A stretch of 40,748 nucleotides of DNA, taken from contig JACCZW010000026.1 of NCBI GenBank assembly GCA_013695765.1, forward strand, positions 1 through 40,748, given 5' to 3'. Both the position numbers and the translations under genes were made by a program. Below are positions 6,297 to 13,919 of the stretch, one piece after another. A model generated the notes under the pieces. It had not been told where the DNA came from, made no database searches, and saw nothing but the letters and a program-made list of their open reading frames with translations. Within the stretch, counting starts at the first letter, position 1. Each line of letters starts with the position of its first letter. This DNA is from Gammaproteobacteria bacterium (lineage in GTDB: Bacteria > Pseudomonadota > Gammaproteobacteria > JACCYU01).

Positions 6297-8061
6297 GCGC
6301 GGCGGCGCGGGTCAGCAACGCGGGCTGCTCGGCTTCGGCGAGTCCGAGAAAAAAATGCCGCGCGTTCACACCCAGCGAACGCGTGCGATAACCGCCTTCC
6401 TGCACCACCAGAGTAGGCAGGCGCAAATCGCCGATCATGCGTCCGTTGAGATGGAAGTCCTTTGCGCGCAAAGTAAATGAACCGGTCGGGTCGCCGCGCG
6501 CGGTATCCAGCCCCAGCGCCAGCACCAGCACCAGATAGGCCGGATTGAATTTACGGATTCGCGCGAGCGCTTTGGCGAGGGCCTCGCGGAATTTCTCGCC
6601 GTCCAGCCCTTCGGGCAGCGGAATGTTGAGATTGAAACCGCGGCCGGCGCCCTCGCCTTTTTCGTCCTCGAAACCGCTGAAATACGGGTACGAGAGCCGC
6701 GGGTGACCGTGCACTGACACGGTCAGCACATCGGCGCGGTCGTAGAAAATGTCCTGGGTGCCGTTACCGTGATGATAGTCCACGTCCAGCACCGCGACGC
6801 GGCCGTAATGGCTTAACTGATGCGCGGCCACGGCGGAGGAATTGAAATAGCAGAAACCACCGAAGCTGTCGCGCTCCGCGTGGTGGCCCGGCGGGCGCAC
6901 CAGCGCGTAAGCCAGCGTGTACCCTTGCAGCAGACATTCCGCGCCGGTCAACGCGCAGTCGACGGCGCCGATCGCCGCCTTGTAAGCGTTCTGATTGAGC
7001 GGTGTGAACGTGTCGATGCAGTAGTAACCCGCGCGCAGCGGCAGATCTTCGGGAACGCGCGCATGATTGCGCAGCGGAAACACGTACGGGTACACCGACT
7101 TTCCCTCCGGCACGCGCGCGCACGCATTCTTCAAGTAATCGACGTAGTCCTTGTCGTGTACCGCCTTGATGTAGTCCAGCGCGAAGTGCCGCGCCGGCAG
7201 GTGTTCGAACAGCGATGTCGCATCGATCTCCTTGATGATCGAGTCAATGCGCACCGGCGCCTGTACGTACCCGCGCTCGCGCACGTGGTGAATCGAATGC
7301 TTGTCATTGACGATCAGCGCAATGGGTCGGGCACGCACTGGCGCACCCAGCGACGTCCCGGCGGTCGCTTTTGGTTCGTACCGCGGCGCGCGCAGTTGCA
7401 CCGGATCATCACGAAACGAATTGACCACGTTATCGATATATTCCGGCGAGCAGACCTTGCCGTACTTGCGTTCGAGAATGGCGCGCACCACCGAGCGGGC
7501 GTATACACGCCGCAGCGGCGGTTCACCGCCCAGCCCGTCAAACACCAGATAAGGCGGGTCGGTCACACCTTTCCTCAGCGGGGTTTCGTAAGCCGTATTG
7601 GCGATCGGTCGCGCATCGTAATGCTCGTAGAACTTCAGCCGCGCGATATTCTGAGCGCGAATCTTGTCATCGGGAGAGAGTTCCGGTTCATCGGGCAGAC
7701 ATTCGAAGAAAAGCCCCTTCGCCTCCAGCGAACGCGACTCTTCACGAACGCGCTGGTAAAGCGCGCCACCGGTGCCGCCACCAGTGCCGCCGCGCGCCGC
7801 CGAGAGGAAATCCAGGTAACAGAAATGCAACTCCGGATCGTGCAACAAAAGCGCGAGCCCCAGTACCTGAGCACGCGCATCCTCCGCCACGAACAGGATC
7901 GCGCGAAACCGATGTTTGTGCGGGCTCTTCAACTGTTGCGGCAGTTTTGCGATGTCAGCTTCGTCCAGCGCCTGAAACTGCGTACGCAGGATCGCCTGCA
8001 CCTGCGCGAGCGACGCCTTATTGACGTTTGTGTCGTCGTGGATCTTACGGATGCGAAACAT
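6283..8061 (-). CDS. Fusion of a GNAT-like acetyltransferase domain and a class II histone deacetylase/acetylpolyamine amidohydrolase
   Basis: 592 residues. Residues 1-160 look like an acetyltransferase: a strand with AILFVAEDARAQVLGLALL, then a glycine-rich acetyl-CoA-type loop (RGGTGGGTGGALYQRVREE, 91-109), then NIARLKFYEHYDARPI. Residues about 245-580 are a complete zinc deacylase: RPPGHHAERDSFGGFCYFN with the His pair 393/394, DVDYHHGNGTQDIFY with probable Zn ligands D428 and H430, the third ligand D519 in LALGLDTARGDP, and a late GGYR motif. Relatives remove acetyl groups from polyamines, lysine side chains or acylated amino compounds. Having both acetyl transfer and removal domains in one chain is unusual. 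The gene overlaps the ATP-grasp gene upstream by 17 bp and the broken GNAT downstream by 14 bp. Substrate unknown; an acylated amine made by this operon is the natural guess. Confidence 0.88.
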   Translation of the reverse strand: MFRIRKIHDDTNVNKASLAQVQAILRTQFQALDEADIAKLPQQLKSPHKHRFRAILFVAEDARAQVLGLALLLHDPELHFCYLDFLSAARGGTGGGTGGALYQRVREESRSLEAKGLFFECLPDEPELSPDDKIRAQNIARLKFYEHYDARPIANTAYETPLRKGVTDPPYLVFDGLGGEPPLRRVYARSVVRAILERKYGKVCSPEYIDNVVNSFRDDPVQLRAPRYEPKATAGTSLGAPVRARPIALIVNDKHSIHHVRERGYVQAPVRIDSIIKEIDATSLFEHLPARHFALDYIKAVHDKDYVDYLKNACARVPEGKSVYPYVFPLRNHARVPEDLPLRAGYYCIDTFTPLNQNAYKAAIGAVDCALTGAECLLQGYTLAYALVRPPGHHAERDSFGGFCYFNSSAVAAHQLSHYGRVAVLDVDYHHGNGTQDIFYDRADVLTVSVHGHPRLSYPYFSGFEDEKGEGAGRGFNLNIPLPEGLDGEKFREALAKALARIRKFNPAYLVLVLALGLDTARGDPTGSFTLRAKDFHLNGRMIGDLRLPTLVVQEGGYRTRSLGVNARHFFLGLAEAEQPALLTRAAAHAKA

Positions 8062-9013
8062 GGTTTACGATGCGCTCAATGACTTCATCATAAGAAAATC
8101 CGGCTCGCGCCGCGGCGGCGGCAAAACCGGCGTCGGGCGCTAGACACGGATTCGCGTTGACCTCCAGTACCCAGGGACGGCCCGCTTCGTCCACTCTGAA
8201 ATCGACGCGCGCGTAACCCCGGCATTCGAACAGTGACCAGCAGTGTCCGGCAAATCCGCCAAGCGTCTCCAGCAATGGATGGTCGTGTTCGCCAAAATCA
8301 AACGTTCGTGGCGTATGCATGCTTTCGAATGAATCCGGCTGCCATTTCGCCGCGTAACCGACGATGCGCGGCTTGTGATTCGGGAAATTCTCGAATTCTA
8401 TTTCCGCCGGCGGCAATACTTGCGGCCCGTTTGTATTTTCGATCAACGCGATGTTGAACTCGCGGCCCTCGACAAAGCGTTCCGCGAACCACTCGCCACC
8501 CAATCGTTTTCGTCGCGCGGCCAGCATTTCGGTCACATCACACGCATCCACCACGCTGTCATCGTCTATGCCAATCGACGCATGCTCCCATACCGATTTG
8601 ATTATCCAGCGGCCGTCAGCGGCAGCATCGGATTCGGCTGCGCGCCAGTCCGGCGTGTCGATGTCGCACAGTTTCAGCAGGCGCTTTGCCAGCAGCTTGC
8701 TGGACGACATGAATAAAGCGGTCGATGAAGCGCCGGTATATGGCACCTTCGTTTCTTCCAGCAGCGCGGCGCCGACGGGGCAGAAACGCCCACGACCATC
8801 CAGCGATTCGACCAGGTTGAATACGAACGCCGGACGTTGCTGTCGGAGATACGCGCTCGCGTGCTGGAGATTCAGGCTGACGGGCAATGTCGCAACGGCA
8901 TAACCCAGCCGCTTAAGCGCCGCTTCCACGGCCTCGACTTCGATCAGCACGTCCCGTTCGTCGGGCGGTGCGTCCGCAGCGAGCGCGCCATACAAGATGG
9001 TGACAGGTGACAT
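8045..9013 (-). CDS. ATP-grasp ligase 1 (D-alanine-D-alanine ligase-like)
   Basis: 322 residues from the ATG at 9013; a TTG at 9037 would add eight residues but has no better ribosome-binding site. The order of parts is that of D-Ala-D-Ala ligases: an N-terminal domain (FVFNLVESLDGRGR), a central ATP-binding part (RWIIKSVWEHASIGIDD) and the C-terminal Mg-binding strand pair (YARVDFRVDEAGRPWVLEVNANPCLAPDAGF). Such enzymes activate a carboxylate as acyl-phosphate and join it to an amine. The normal cell-wall Ddl is unlikely, because it sits in an operon with lysine 2,3-aminomutase and a second, diverged ATP-grasp enzyme. It lies about 100 bp after the second ligase gene and overlaps the fusion gene by 17 bp. 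Product unknown, probably an amide or peptide of the operon's amino acid. Confidence 0.87.
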   Translation of the reverse strand: MSPVTILYGALAADAPPDERDVLIEVEAVEAALKRLGYAVATLPVSLNLQHASAYLRQQRPAFVFNLVESLDGRGRFCPVGAALLEETKVPYTGASSTALFMSSSKLLAKRLLKLCDIDTPDWRAAESDAAADGRWIIKSVWEHASIGIDDDSVVDACDVTEMLAARRKRLGGEWFAERFVEGREFNIALIENTNGPQVLPPAEIEFENFPNHKPRIVGYAAKWQPDSFESMHTPRTFDFGEHDHPLLETLGGFAGHCWSLFECRGYARVDFRVDEAGRPWVLEVNANPCLAPDAGFAAAAARAGFSYDEVIERIVNHVSHP

Positions 9014-9112
9014 CACGTACCGTTTAGCTCGGAGCAAGTTGACCGTGTCTCGCGAAACGCAAGTGGGCGCGGCGTTCGTGCCGCACGCGTCGAACCCGAA
9101 AAGTGCTTCGCG

Positions 9113-10126
9113 CTATGCTGCCTTGACGTCGGCAACGCCCAACGCCGCCGACGGTTCGATGCGCTGCAGGGCGGAGTTCAGGATCATGCCGATGAGCGCC
9201 TGATAATCGATACCTTTGAGCCGGCAGAGAATGGCAAGATCGGAGATTTCGGGATTGAGTCCCGCCAGCGGATTGACTTCGATAAAATTCGGGACGGCGT
9301 TGGCGTCCAGGCGTAAATCGATACGTCCACCATCGCGGCAGCACAGGCTCCGCCAGGCGCGCAACGCCACTTGCCCAAGCGAGCGCGCGAGATGGCCTTC
9401 GATCAGGCGATACTCGACCCGCCCCTCGAAGTGCGCCTTGTTATCGTAGCTGTACGCACCGGGTTCGGCCGAGGCGCCAAGTAACACTTCCATCGCACCC
9501 AGTATCCGCGCCTCGCGGCCAGCGCCGACTACGCCGACCGTGAATTCGCGGCCGGGCAGATATGTTTCCACCAGCACCGGCTGGCGATAACGCATCAGCA
9601 AATCCCGGCACACGGTATTGAGTTGTTTAGCCGAGCTGATTCTGGACGCCGCGTCAATGCCTTTGCCCGTGCCTTCGGCCACCGGCTTGGCGAACAATGG
9701 ATAAGGCAGCTCGACCGCGGCAATATCCGCGAGCACCTCGACCACGGTGAAGTCCGGCGTTGGCACCCCGCAGTCGCGCACCACGCGTTTCGCCATGGCC
9801 TTGTGCAAGGTGAGCGACATCACCATAGGGTCGGAGAACGTGTACGCAATCCGCCACGCGTCCAGCAGCGCGGGAATCTGCGCCTCGCGGCCAAAACCGT
9901 AGAGACCTTCGGCAATATTGAAAACTAGATCCCAGCGATCGCCCGCGACCAGGCGCGCGGCGAGTTGTTTGATGTTGCCGATTGGCTCCGGCATGTAACC
10001 GAGGTCGCTTAGCGCGTCGGCGATCGCCTGGATGGTGTCCGGGCGATCGAATTCGGCGACTTCTTCTTCCGTGAATCCGGCGGCGATGTATTCTTCCTTG
10101 AGGTCGAACGTAATACCTACGCGCAC
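9113..10126 (-). CDS. ATP-grasp ligase 2 (D-alanine-D-alanine ligase-like)
   Basis: 337 residues. It starts MRVGITFDLKEEY and contains DLVFNIAEGLYGFGREAQIP, a Ddl-type N-terminal segment. The nucleotide-binding core follows (YPLFAKPVAEGTGKGIDAAS), then the metal-binding end (GRIDLRLDANAVPNFIEVNPLAGLNP). The two ligases of this operon share the fold but little sequence, so they probably carry out two different condensations rather than being a duplicated gene. Its start overlaps the aminomutase gene by 10 bp. The family makes carboxylate-amine bonds using ATP; the acceptor and donor cannot be read from sequence. The E-x-N-P metal motif is intact, so it should be active. Confidence 0.88.
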   Translation of the reverse strand: MRVGITFDLKEEYIAAGFTEEEVAEFDRPDTIQAIADALSDLGYMPEPIGNIKQLAARLVAGDRWDLVFNIAEGLYGFGREAQIPALLDAWRIAYTFSDPMVMSLTLHKAMAKRVVRDCGVPTPDFTVVEVLADIAAVELPYPLFAKPVAEGTGKGIDAASRISSAKQLNTVCRDLLMRYRQPVLVETYLPGREFTVGVVGAGREARILGAMEVLLGASAEPGAYSYDNKAHFEGRVEYRLIEGHLARSLGQVALRAWRSLCCRDGGRIDLRLDANAVPNFIEVNPLAGLNPEISDLAILCRLKGIDYQALIGMILNSALQRIEPSAALGVADVKAA

Positions 10127-11475
10127 GACGGCGACCTCACGCGGCGGGCACGGCGGCGTGGATGCTTGTCGCGTCCGAGACTTCCGTGCGGATCGGGATA
10201 ACGATAAACGTTGCCCTCGTAGTTGGTCAACAGCAGGTCATCGCCGTCGCGTCCCAGCACGTAATCCGGCAGCAGCGGAATCTTGCCGCCACCGCCGGGG
10301 CCGTCGACGACGTATGCCGGCACCGCATAACCCGTGGTGTGACCGCGCAGACCCCGGATAATTTCCAGACCTTTGTCCACCGTGGTACGGAAATGTGCCG
10401 AGCCGGAAATCGGATCGCACTGATAAAGATAATATGGCTTTACGCGCACCTTGAGCAGACCGTGCACCAATTGCGTCATGGTGGGCACGTCGTCGTTGAC
10501 CCCTTTCAAGAGCACGGTCTGACTGCCCAGCGGAATACCGGCGTCCGCCAGACGATTGCAGGCCTCGGCGACTTCCGGCGTGAGTTCATCCGGATGCGTA
10601 AAGTGCAGACTCATCCACAGCGGATGATATTTCTTGAGGATGCGAACCAGCGCGGGCGTTACGCGCTGCGGCATCACGGCGGGCTGCTTGGTGCCGATGC
10701 GCAGGAATTCCACGTGCGGAATGGCGCGTAGCCGGCTTAAAATAAAGTCGAGACGATCGTCGTCCAGACTTAATGGATCGCCGCCGGAGAGCAGCACGTC
10801 GCGGATCGTCGGCGTGGCGGCGATGTAATCGATCGCCCGTTGGATGTCGCTTTTCTTCAGGCTGAGTTCGCCGGCCGCGCCGACCAGTCGCGAGCGCGTG
10901 CAGTATCGGCAGTACGTCGAACAGAAATTGGTGACCAGAAACAGCACGCGGTCCGGGTATCGATGCACTAGACCCGGCACCGGACTGTCGGCGTCCTCGC
11001 CCAGCGGATCGTCGGCCTCGCTGGGCGCGCGAATGTATTCGCTACCCGCCGGCACGACCGTACGCCGCAGCGGCTGCACAGGATCGTTCTCGTCCAGCAG
11101 GCTTGCATAGTAGGGCGGAATGCCGACCGGTAACGGCCCGTTGTGGCGCGCGATCGCGTCGCGCTCATCGTCCGAAAGATTAACGATCCTGGCCAGCGCG
11201 TCGGCCGAACGTATGCGGTTGCGGTTCTGCCAGCGCCAGTCGTTCCATTCGCTGACCGAGACATTGAAATAGTGATGTTTTCTAAAAGCGTTGGTGCGTG
11301 CGCTGATGGTCAGGCGCGGTCCACGGCGATTCAATTTGGCCGTTTTGCGCGAGGGAATGCAGGAGCGTAACGGTGGAAGCGGTACGGTGGCCGGTGTGAC
11401 GGCCCTGAAGTCCAGAATAGTTGAGCTACGCTCGGGAGGCTCTTCGTTATCAGAATGGAACATATCGTTTTTCAT
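10117..11475 (-). CDS. kamA: Lysine 2,3-aminomutase (radical SAM, PLP)
   Basis: 452 residues from the ATG at 11475, which has GGGGA at a good distance; a GTG 13 codons upstream has none. The radical SAM cluster motif CSTYCRYC (C185, C189, C192) is intact. The PLP lysine K398 lies in the DGPGGGGKIPLLP motif. The two aspartates that hold the side-chain amine of lysine in the clostridial enzyme (D293 and D330 there) are both present, as D354 in YQCDP and D391 in YVVDG, with the same spacing to the PLP lysine. This favours L-lysine to beta-lysine over the glutamate variant. The basic C-terminal tail (RRRARRVR) is unusual. First gene of a five-gene overlapping operon. In other microbes beta-lysine feeds acetylated osmolytes, antibiotics or EF-P modification; no epmA or efp gene is nearby. 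Confidence 0.9.
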   Translation of the reverse strand: MKNDMFHSDNEEPPERSSTILDFRAVTPATVPLPPLRSCIPSRKTAKLNRRGPRLTISARTNAFRKHHYFNVSVSEWNDWRWQNRNRIRSADALARIVNLSDDERDAIARHNGPLPVGIPPYYASLLDENDPVQPLRRTVVPAGSEYIRAPSEADDPLGEDADSPVPGLVHRYPDRVLFLVTNFCSTYCRYCTRSRLVGAAGELSLKKSDIQRAIDYIAATPTIRDVLLSGGDPLSLDDDRLDFILSRLRAIPHVEFLRIGTKQPAVMPQRVTPALVRILKKYHPLWMSLHFTHPDELTPEVAEACNRLADAGIPLGSQTVLLKGVNDDVPTMTQLVHGLLKVRVKPYYLYQCDPISGSAHFRTTVDKGLEIIRGLRGHTTGYAVPAYVVDGPGGGGKIPLLPDYVLGRDGDDLLLTNYEGNVYRYPDPHGSLGRDKHPRRRARRVRSPSCA

Positions 11476-11888
11476 TATGGATTCCCCGTACCGTGCATTT
11501 GATAAGGAGGCCACAGACCTCCCGTCAGTTCATTTACCGCCGTAGGCGTGTCTTGAACGCCGCCTTTTCGACGCTTCCCCGCAACTGACTTACGCGCGAG
11601 TAATGCGCGCTTTTATAGACTCATCTCGCAAAAATTCAATAGGCTGAAGGTAAAATTCAAAGGTTTTTCGCGAAGCGGTGACCAGCGGTAACATAGAGGT
11701 AATAAACGGCATATTGCGCTCGTCTCGCTGACGCAACAAAGGGATAGTCGCGCGTGTCACGACACGGTAAAAATCACGGATTCAGCTAGCGAAACCTGGC
11801 AGAGCAGAGATGAAACCCGCACTGGGCGGCGCATTCCCCAATGTTTTGAATATGTTTTTATCTAAGGCGTTCCAGCCGCGTCTTGGGC
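11476..11888. other. Gene-free stretch between dsbB and kamA
   Basis: 413 bp without a supported gene. It holds the kamA promoter and leader (11476-11639). The rest, 11640-11888, lies downstream of dsbB; no clear terminator hairpin with a T-run or known RNA motif was seen there. Confidence 0.6.
11612..11639 (-). promoter_or_regulatory. Sigma-70-like promoter of the kamA operon
   Basis: On the minus strand, TTGAAT (11639-11634), a 16-bp spacer and TATAAA (11617-11612). Transcription would begin near 11605, leaving a leader of about 130 bases before the kamA ATG. No regulator gene is adjacent. Confidence 0.6.
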
Positions 11889-12386
11889 TTACGCGTGGTG
11901 GGCTCGCAGATTAGCCCACACGCCGACACACCCGAGCAACAGAAACCACCCCAGCACCCATGTCGGCATGCTTAATCCAAGAAAGATCCAGTCCACTTGC
12001 GCGCATTCGCCCGACCCTTCAAACACCATGCGCACCACATCGCTTAAAGGAAAGACATCCAGAATATAGTCAAGGCCCGGCCCGCATTCCGGCACCTGAT
12101 CGGGCGGCAACTGTTGCAACCACGCGTGGCGACCGGCAACTAGCGCACCGGCCAATGCCGCGATGCCAATCAACGCCGCGTAAATGCGCGCGCCCCAGGT
12201 GCGGGGATGATGCGCCGCCGCCACGATAAACGTAACGCCCAGGGCAATCAGGGCGGCACGCTGGAAAATACACAGCGGACATGGCTCCAGACCCTGATTA
12301 AATTGCAGGTGATAGGCGTAGCCAAGCAGACCTGCGCAGATCGCACCCGCAAGTACGTTGATGCTTCGACGGTTCAAAATATTCAT
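11889..12386 (-). CDS. dsbB: Disulfide bond formation protein B
   Basis: 165 residues with four membrane spans. The first cysteine pair, C36-x-x-C39 in EPCPLCIFQRAAL, is the quinone-linked pair. The second, C101 (PECGPGLDYILD) and C128 (GSGECAQVDWIFLGLSMP), is the one that re-oxidises DsbA. Spacing matches E. coli DsbB (41/44 and 104/130). DsbB passes electrons from periplasmic DsbA to ubiquinone or menaquinone in the inner membrane. It appears to be a single transcription unit; no dsbA is in the window. Periplasmic proteins encoded nearby with several cysteines, such as the oxidase, may depend on it, but this link is not visible in the sequence. Confidence 0.95.
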   Translation of the reverse strand: MNILNRRSINVLAGAICAGLLGYAYHLQFNQGLEPCPLCIFQRAALIALGVTFIVAAAHHPRTWGARIYAALIGIAALAGALVAGRHAWLQQLPPDQVPECGPGLDYILDVFPLSDVVRMVFEGSGECAQVDWIFLGLSMPTWVLGWFLLLGCVGVWANLRAHHA

Positions 12387-12780
12387 AGTGTCATCATACG
12401 GCTACGCGCGCGTCGATCAACCTCCCAGGCGCGTTCGGCCGAATTCGCGGGTACCTTATAAACAATGGACAACAAGCACTGACGAATCAGGTTTCCCGGC
12501 CGTTTTTGCACGGGTTACGTGATCCGCATCCCCATATGATCCACTGGCAGGCCGGCACTCCCCGTGGCTAACGCTCAGGCATGATCGTTGCTTCATCGTA
12601 TCGGCAGATGGATTCTCGGTCTCGGAAACATTTTATAAGTGACTGAGACACGCAGGACCGCGAGTGCGAACATAGCTAGTTTGAGCCAGCACCCTCGGAG
12701 GCCGCCGTTGACAATCATCGAAGACGGCTCAACCTAAATCGACCGCAACGCGGACCGAAAATAATCAGGAGACCAATAAA
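12387..12780. other. Divergent intergenic region dsbB / sulfotransferase operon
   Basis: 394 bp with no supported gene. A possible plus-strand -35 TTGACA is at 12708-12713, with a weak -10 (AACCTA) 17 bp on. The GTG at 12781 has a good ribosome-binding site, CAGGAGA, eight bases upstream. No other motif stood out. Confidence 0.5.
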
Positions 12781-13098
12781 GTGAAAAATCTAGCGAAGGC
12801 AATTATGACAATCGTGCTGAGTCTTGGCGTTGCGAGCCCGGCGTTCGCCTATGTTGGACCAGGGGCGGGCTTGAGTCTGCTTGGGGCGCTATGGGGCCTG
12901 CTGGCAGCAGTTGGCGCGGCTCTGGCATTTGTGCTGTTCTGGCCGATCAAGCGCTTGATCAGAGGGCGTCGTGAAAAGGTAACATCTAACAACGCTTACA
13001 CCCGCACGGGGGCCGATGACTCTGCCCAGGAAGCTGTAATGGTCGATACGAGTGCCGACCGCACGCCGAGCGCCAAAAATCCCGCTCAGCAAGTCTAG
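12781..13098 (+). CDS. Small exported/membrane protein of the sulfotransferase operon
   Basis: 105 residues from a GTG with a clear ribosome-binding site. A signal peptide ends in SPAFA. The mature N-terminus YVGPGAGLSLLGALWGLL runs into one membrane span that ends at a basic patch (PIKRLIRGRRE), with a polar tail of about 45 residues. The YVGPGAG motif after a signal peptide is found in small proteins of unknown function that often lie beside alkaline-phosphatase-superfamily or sulfotransferase genes. It is first of three co-directed genes (gaps 21 and 44 bp). Function unknown; a membrane accessory or anchoring role is possible. Confidence 0.75.
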   Translation: MKNLAKAIMTIVLSLGVASPAFAYVGPGAGLSLLGALWGLLAAVGAALAFVLFWPIKRLIRGRREKVTSNNAYTRTGADDSAQEAVMVDTSADRTPSAKNPAQQV

Positions 13099-13119
13099 AG
13101 AGTTTCTTAACCATCCCCG

Positions 13120-13875
13120 ATGGGCATCTTCGATGTCCCCGCGCCGTTGTTCGCGTGGCTGGATAGCCACGCGAGCAGCTTCGCATCCCCAACCTTACGT
13201 TTAATCTTGTGGGCGCTCGTTAGCGCTGTTATCTCCATGGGGCTTTACTGGTTGTTGTCGCCTCAAGCGAAGATTGCGGACGTCAAAAGCCGGGCAGTGG
13301 AAGCGCGACGCGCGCTGGACGCCTACGACGGTGAATTTGCGGGCGCATGGCCGCGGATCTCGGAAATGCTGCGGCTTTCCCTACAGCAGGTCGGTATCGT
13401 GACCATACCCGCCGTGCTGGCGTCATTGCCCATCTTGTGCGTGCTCGTATGGCTGAGCACCGCGTACGGCCATGTTTATCCGTCCGATTATGCACAGGTC
13501 GATATGCGCGTATTGCCGCAGCGGCAGGTGCAGGCACGCTGGTCCGATCCTCGAGACACAGGCGCTGCTCAGGCGCGTGCTTCAAATTCACCCCCCATAA
13601 TTGAGCTGGTGGACAATCGTCAGAAGGTGCTTGACTCGATACCGCTGAAGGCGCCGGTAACGACGCTTCACAAGCGTCAGTGGTGGAACAGCCTGTTCGG
13701 TAATCCGGCCGGCTATATACCACCCGACGCGCGCGTAGCGCAGATCGAGATAGATCTGCCTTCGCAGGAAGTGCTTGGATTCGGGCCGGGATGGATGCGG
13801 TCATGGGAATTTCTGTTTCTCACCGTACTCCTGGTCGCATCGATAGCCATCAAGGTAATCTTTCGCATCAAGTAG
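13120..13875 (+). CDS. Three-span membrane protein with EMC3/DUF106-like topology
   Basis: 251 residues. A first span lies at about 25-46 (LILWALVSAVISMGLYWLL), followed by a charged helical stretch (KSRAVEARRALDAYDGEF), a second span at about 92-116 (IVTIPAVLASLPILCVLVWL), a polar domain of about 110 residues, and a last span at 228-248. A span, a charged coiled segment, then a proline-containing second span is the layout of the Oxa1/YidC relatives EMC3 and DUF106, but this resemblance is by eye and weak. The polar domain has YPSDYAQVDMRVLPQRQVQ and a later YIPPDARVAQIEIDLPSQEV segment. It lies between the YVGPGAG protein and the sulfotransferase in one operon. No function can be assigned. 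Confidence 0.75.
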   Translation: MGIFDVPAPLFAWLDSHASSFASPTLRLILWALVSAVISMGLYWLLSPQAKIADVKSRAVEARRALDAYDGEFAGAWPRISEMLRLSLQQVGIVTIPAVLASLPILCVLVWLSTAYGHVYPSDYAQVDMRVLPQRQVQARWSDPRDTGAAQARASNSPPIIELVDNRQKVLDSIPLKAPVTTLHKRQWWNSLFGNPAGYIPPDARVAQIEIDLPSQEVLGFGPGWMRSWEFLFLTVLLVASIAIKVIFRIK

Positions 13876-13919
13876 GGTTTACCACGACTTATTTCAGACC
13901 CGCATAGGAAATCGCCGAT

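Noticed and set aside
6820-8082. 420-codon open frame antisense to the GNAT-deacetylase gene
   Set aside because: Arg/Val-rich shadow of a G+C-rich gene; no family motif, and the opposite strand encodes all deacetylase residues.
8045-9037. Longer start (TTG at 9037) for ATP-grasp ligase 1
   Set aside because: No better ribosome-binding site and the added eight residues are not family-like; the ATG at 9013 is kept.
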